Shown piece by piece: positions 13,701 to 14,123 of a stretch of DNA of 14,123 nt. Within the stretch, counting starts at the first letter, position 1; each line of letters begins with the position of its first letter. The stretch is taken from positions 1 to 14,123 of the forward strand of contig DFGG01000163.1 in the NCBI GenBank assembly GCA_002371695.1, written 5' to 3'. The DNA comes from a bacterium UBA3756 (GTDB lineage Bacteria > Bacteroidota > Bacteroidia > Bacteroidales > Bacteroidaceae). The notes under the pieces are model-generated. The model was not told the origin of the DNA. It saw only the letters and a program-made list of their open reading frames with translations, and searched no databases. A program made the translations under genes and the position numbers.

Positions 13701-14012
13701 CTGACTCTGGTCGCCGACCTTGACTTCCTGAGTCTCATAGCCGATGTACGAGATGACAATCGTAGCACCCGGCTTCACCGAGAGCGTGAAGTTACCGTCG
13801 AAGTCGGTAATCGTACCGTTCGTGGTCCCTTTCTCCATGATACTGGCTCCGATGATGGGGCCCTGGGCGTCGACCACAGTACCTGTGATCTTCTTCGTTG
13901 CCTGCTGAACGTCCTGGACTGCATCAGCGGCATAGACTTCTGGTGAGTAGCACATCCCCAACAGGGAGAAGGCACCCACCATCAGCGCTGTTTTTCTAAA
14001 AGTTTGATTCAT
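10719..14012 (-). CDS. susC: SusC/RagA-family TonB-linked outer-membrane protein
   Basis: 1097 residues, typical for the family. A signal peptide is followed by likely cleavage after VYA (residue 28). Residues about 42-112 form the carboxypeptidase-regulatory-like domain (ITGTVVDAQG, GTTNGTITDFDGNF, ISYIGYETQEV). The TonB-box-like LEEVVVVGYG is at 116-125. The plug domain follows, with IDVLKDAASAAIYGARAANG at about 218-237. The rest is the beta-barrel, ending in the aromatic ..GASIKF. It forms the energised channel under the SusD lid and imports oligosaccharides with TonB-ExbBD. It is the first gene of its operon in this window; no anti-sigma-interacting STN domain is seen, so control by an ECF sigma/anti-sigma pair through SusC itself is unlikely. 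Confidence 0.98.
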   Translation of the reverse strand: MNQTFRKTALMVGAFSLLGMCYSPEVYAADAVQDVQQATKKITGTVVDAQGPIIGASIMEKGTTNGTITDFDGNFTLSVKPGATIVISYIGYETQEVKVGDQSQISVTLKDDNAVLEEVVVVGYGVQKKKLVTGATVQVKGEDIAKLNTTNALTAMQASSPGVNITQSSSQPGKGFKVNIRGVGTIGNSSPLLIIDGINSGTADDGLNGLNPNDIESIDVLKDAASAAIYGARAANGVILVTTKQGKSGKISVQYDGFVGWSNAYKVPALVNAQQYMQLINETNFNTYGTATNWSSIVPQAILDKVNQGWEGTDWFKEYENKNALQFSHAVTLNGGSERSKFSMSLNYSSNDGIMGGSNASDFKRYGGRINSEHIVLQGKDLIGQEHDIITIGENLSYWYHRSHDLAEGNGYWNIMQAAYTASPLVEPYDANGNVASYAKNGAGYSSMIYSNPLNHFLNGGFNSINKNRDFGVGATIYWIIEPIKGLKYRGQFNTGYSASNSRSISMPFSASNTQASDGYNLNMSQSQSSSFTLENTISYVLPQLGRHNIDVLVGQSFERSHWSTGMNMAFAVPQDFVNSLVLKGWDYNIPTNYSSDYLQGHGGYDNPMQGSIASFFGRINYNFDEKYMLTAILRADGSSNFARGKRWGYFPSVSAGWVITNEKFMQSASKWLDFLKIRASWGQNGNCQIPNFYYLSNIGFSPTGYADYGYKFSSNNDDTVARNKYTTGAYAKNVPNPDVTWETSEQTNIGIDARFISGKLGLNFDWYVKKTKDWLVQAPMNEVLGYEEPAMINGGEIKNTGVEVALSWRDKIGSDFNYRASVNFATNKNEVTSLDAAGGKIGTGSEYTSMLFQNSSYGSVVEVGHPVGYFYGMSYSGIWQNQAQIDAARAAGKAVLDGAMPGDPIWDDFDGDGVINYDNDRHEIGQPHPKVTLGVNLGFDWRGLDFGITGFGAFGQQVMQCYRTALLANQYNNYTVDAFDRWHGEGTSNTMPRLTLSQVADQWVSTRYMQNADFFKIQNITLGYDFKKIWKSSPFQQLRLYVQAQNIATITGYTGVDPECSSDGGKSANNMNFIRGLDVGLYPSARTYIVGASIKF

Positions 14013-14085
14013 ACTTAAGTATTTACTATAGATTAATTTGTTTGGTTTAATCGTATGTTAGCAATAAGGAAAAACTATTCCCTTA

Positions 14086-14110
14086 GGGCGTCCTCTCTTG
14101 ACGAGCGCCC
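14086..14110 (-). promoter_or_regulatory. Hairpin in the susC leader
   Basis: The minus strand reads GGGCG, 15 bases, CGCCC, with an inner CTC/GAG pairing possible, starting 4 bases after the -7 box of the susC promoter. It would lie at the very 5' end of a roughly 95-base untranslated leader. It could protect the mRNA or serve as a regulatory site; the sequence alone does not decide. Confidence 0.45.
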
Positions 14111-14114
14111 ATAG

Positions 14115-14122
14115 CAAAGTTA
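14115..14122 (-). promoter_or_regulatory. Probable -7 box of the susC promoter
   Basis: The minus strand reads TAACTTTG, a match to TAnnTTTG. The -33 element would lie beyond the right edge, so the promoter is only half visible. It implies a susC leader of about 95-105 bases. Confidence 0.55.
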
Positions 14123-14123
14123 G

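Overview
The window reads as chromosomal DNA of a Bacteroidales bacterium, most likely Prevotella or a close relative. Three things point there: a SusC/SusD pair, many lipoproteins with a short signal peptide ending in Cys, and promoters matching the Bacteroidetes consensus (TTTG, 20 bases, TAnnTTTG). Every supported gene lies on the minus strand, so the transcription order is from high to low coordinates. I see no tRNA, rRNA, CRISPR array, transposase or integrase.

Region 1 (14123 to 7301) is the core of a polysaccharide-utilisation-type locus. It holds a promoter and leader hairpin, a SusC/RagA TonB-linked porin (10719-14012), a SusD/RagB lipoprotein (8847-10688), and a third surface lipoprotein (7301-8800) whose C-terminal two thirds are a tandem 168-residue duplication. 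SusC and SusD should form the outer-membrane uptake complex. The third protein sits where SusE/SusF or other surface glycan-binding proteins normally sit. No glycoside hydrolase, sulfatase or regulator is in the window, so the substrate cannot be told.

Region 2 (7278 to 5475) is a small island, visibly richer in A+T, with two toxin-antitoxin-type modules. One is a putative antitoxin plus a PIN-domain RNase (6878-7159, 6462-6881). The other is a HEPN protein plus a minimal nucleotidyltransferase (5889-6323, 5573-5887). The modules are bounded and separated by three direct copies of an unusual intergenic repeat of about 88 bp. Each copy has a very strong GC-rich hairpin at one end and a promoter at the other. 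In the two copies that precede a module the promoter is intact. In the last copy, which precedes none, the -7 box is lost. The result looks like an array of gene cassettes and is the most interesting structure here.

Region 3 (5346 to 1) is a tightly coupled envelope operon with its own consensus promoter. It contains a polytopic membrane protein with a helical C-terminal half (3798-5306), a beta-propeller lipoprotein with a c-type heme motif CxxCH (2332-3801), a DUF4369-like lipoprotein (1675-2328), a second copy of the membrane protein (111-1694), and the first 38 codons of a second copy of the propeller lipoprotein (1-114). The membrane protein and lipoprotein therefore occur as a duplicated two-gene module, joined by the same ATGA overlap both times. 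The function is unknown. Several short tandem repeats and one palindrome lie inside or between genes and could be sites of length variation.
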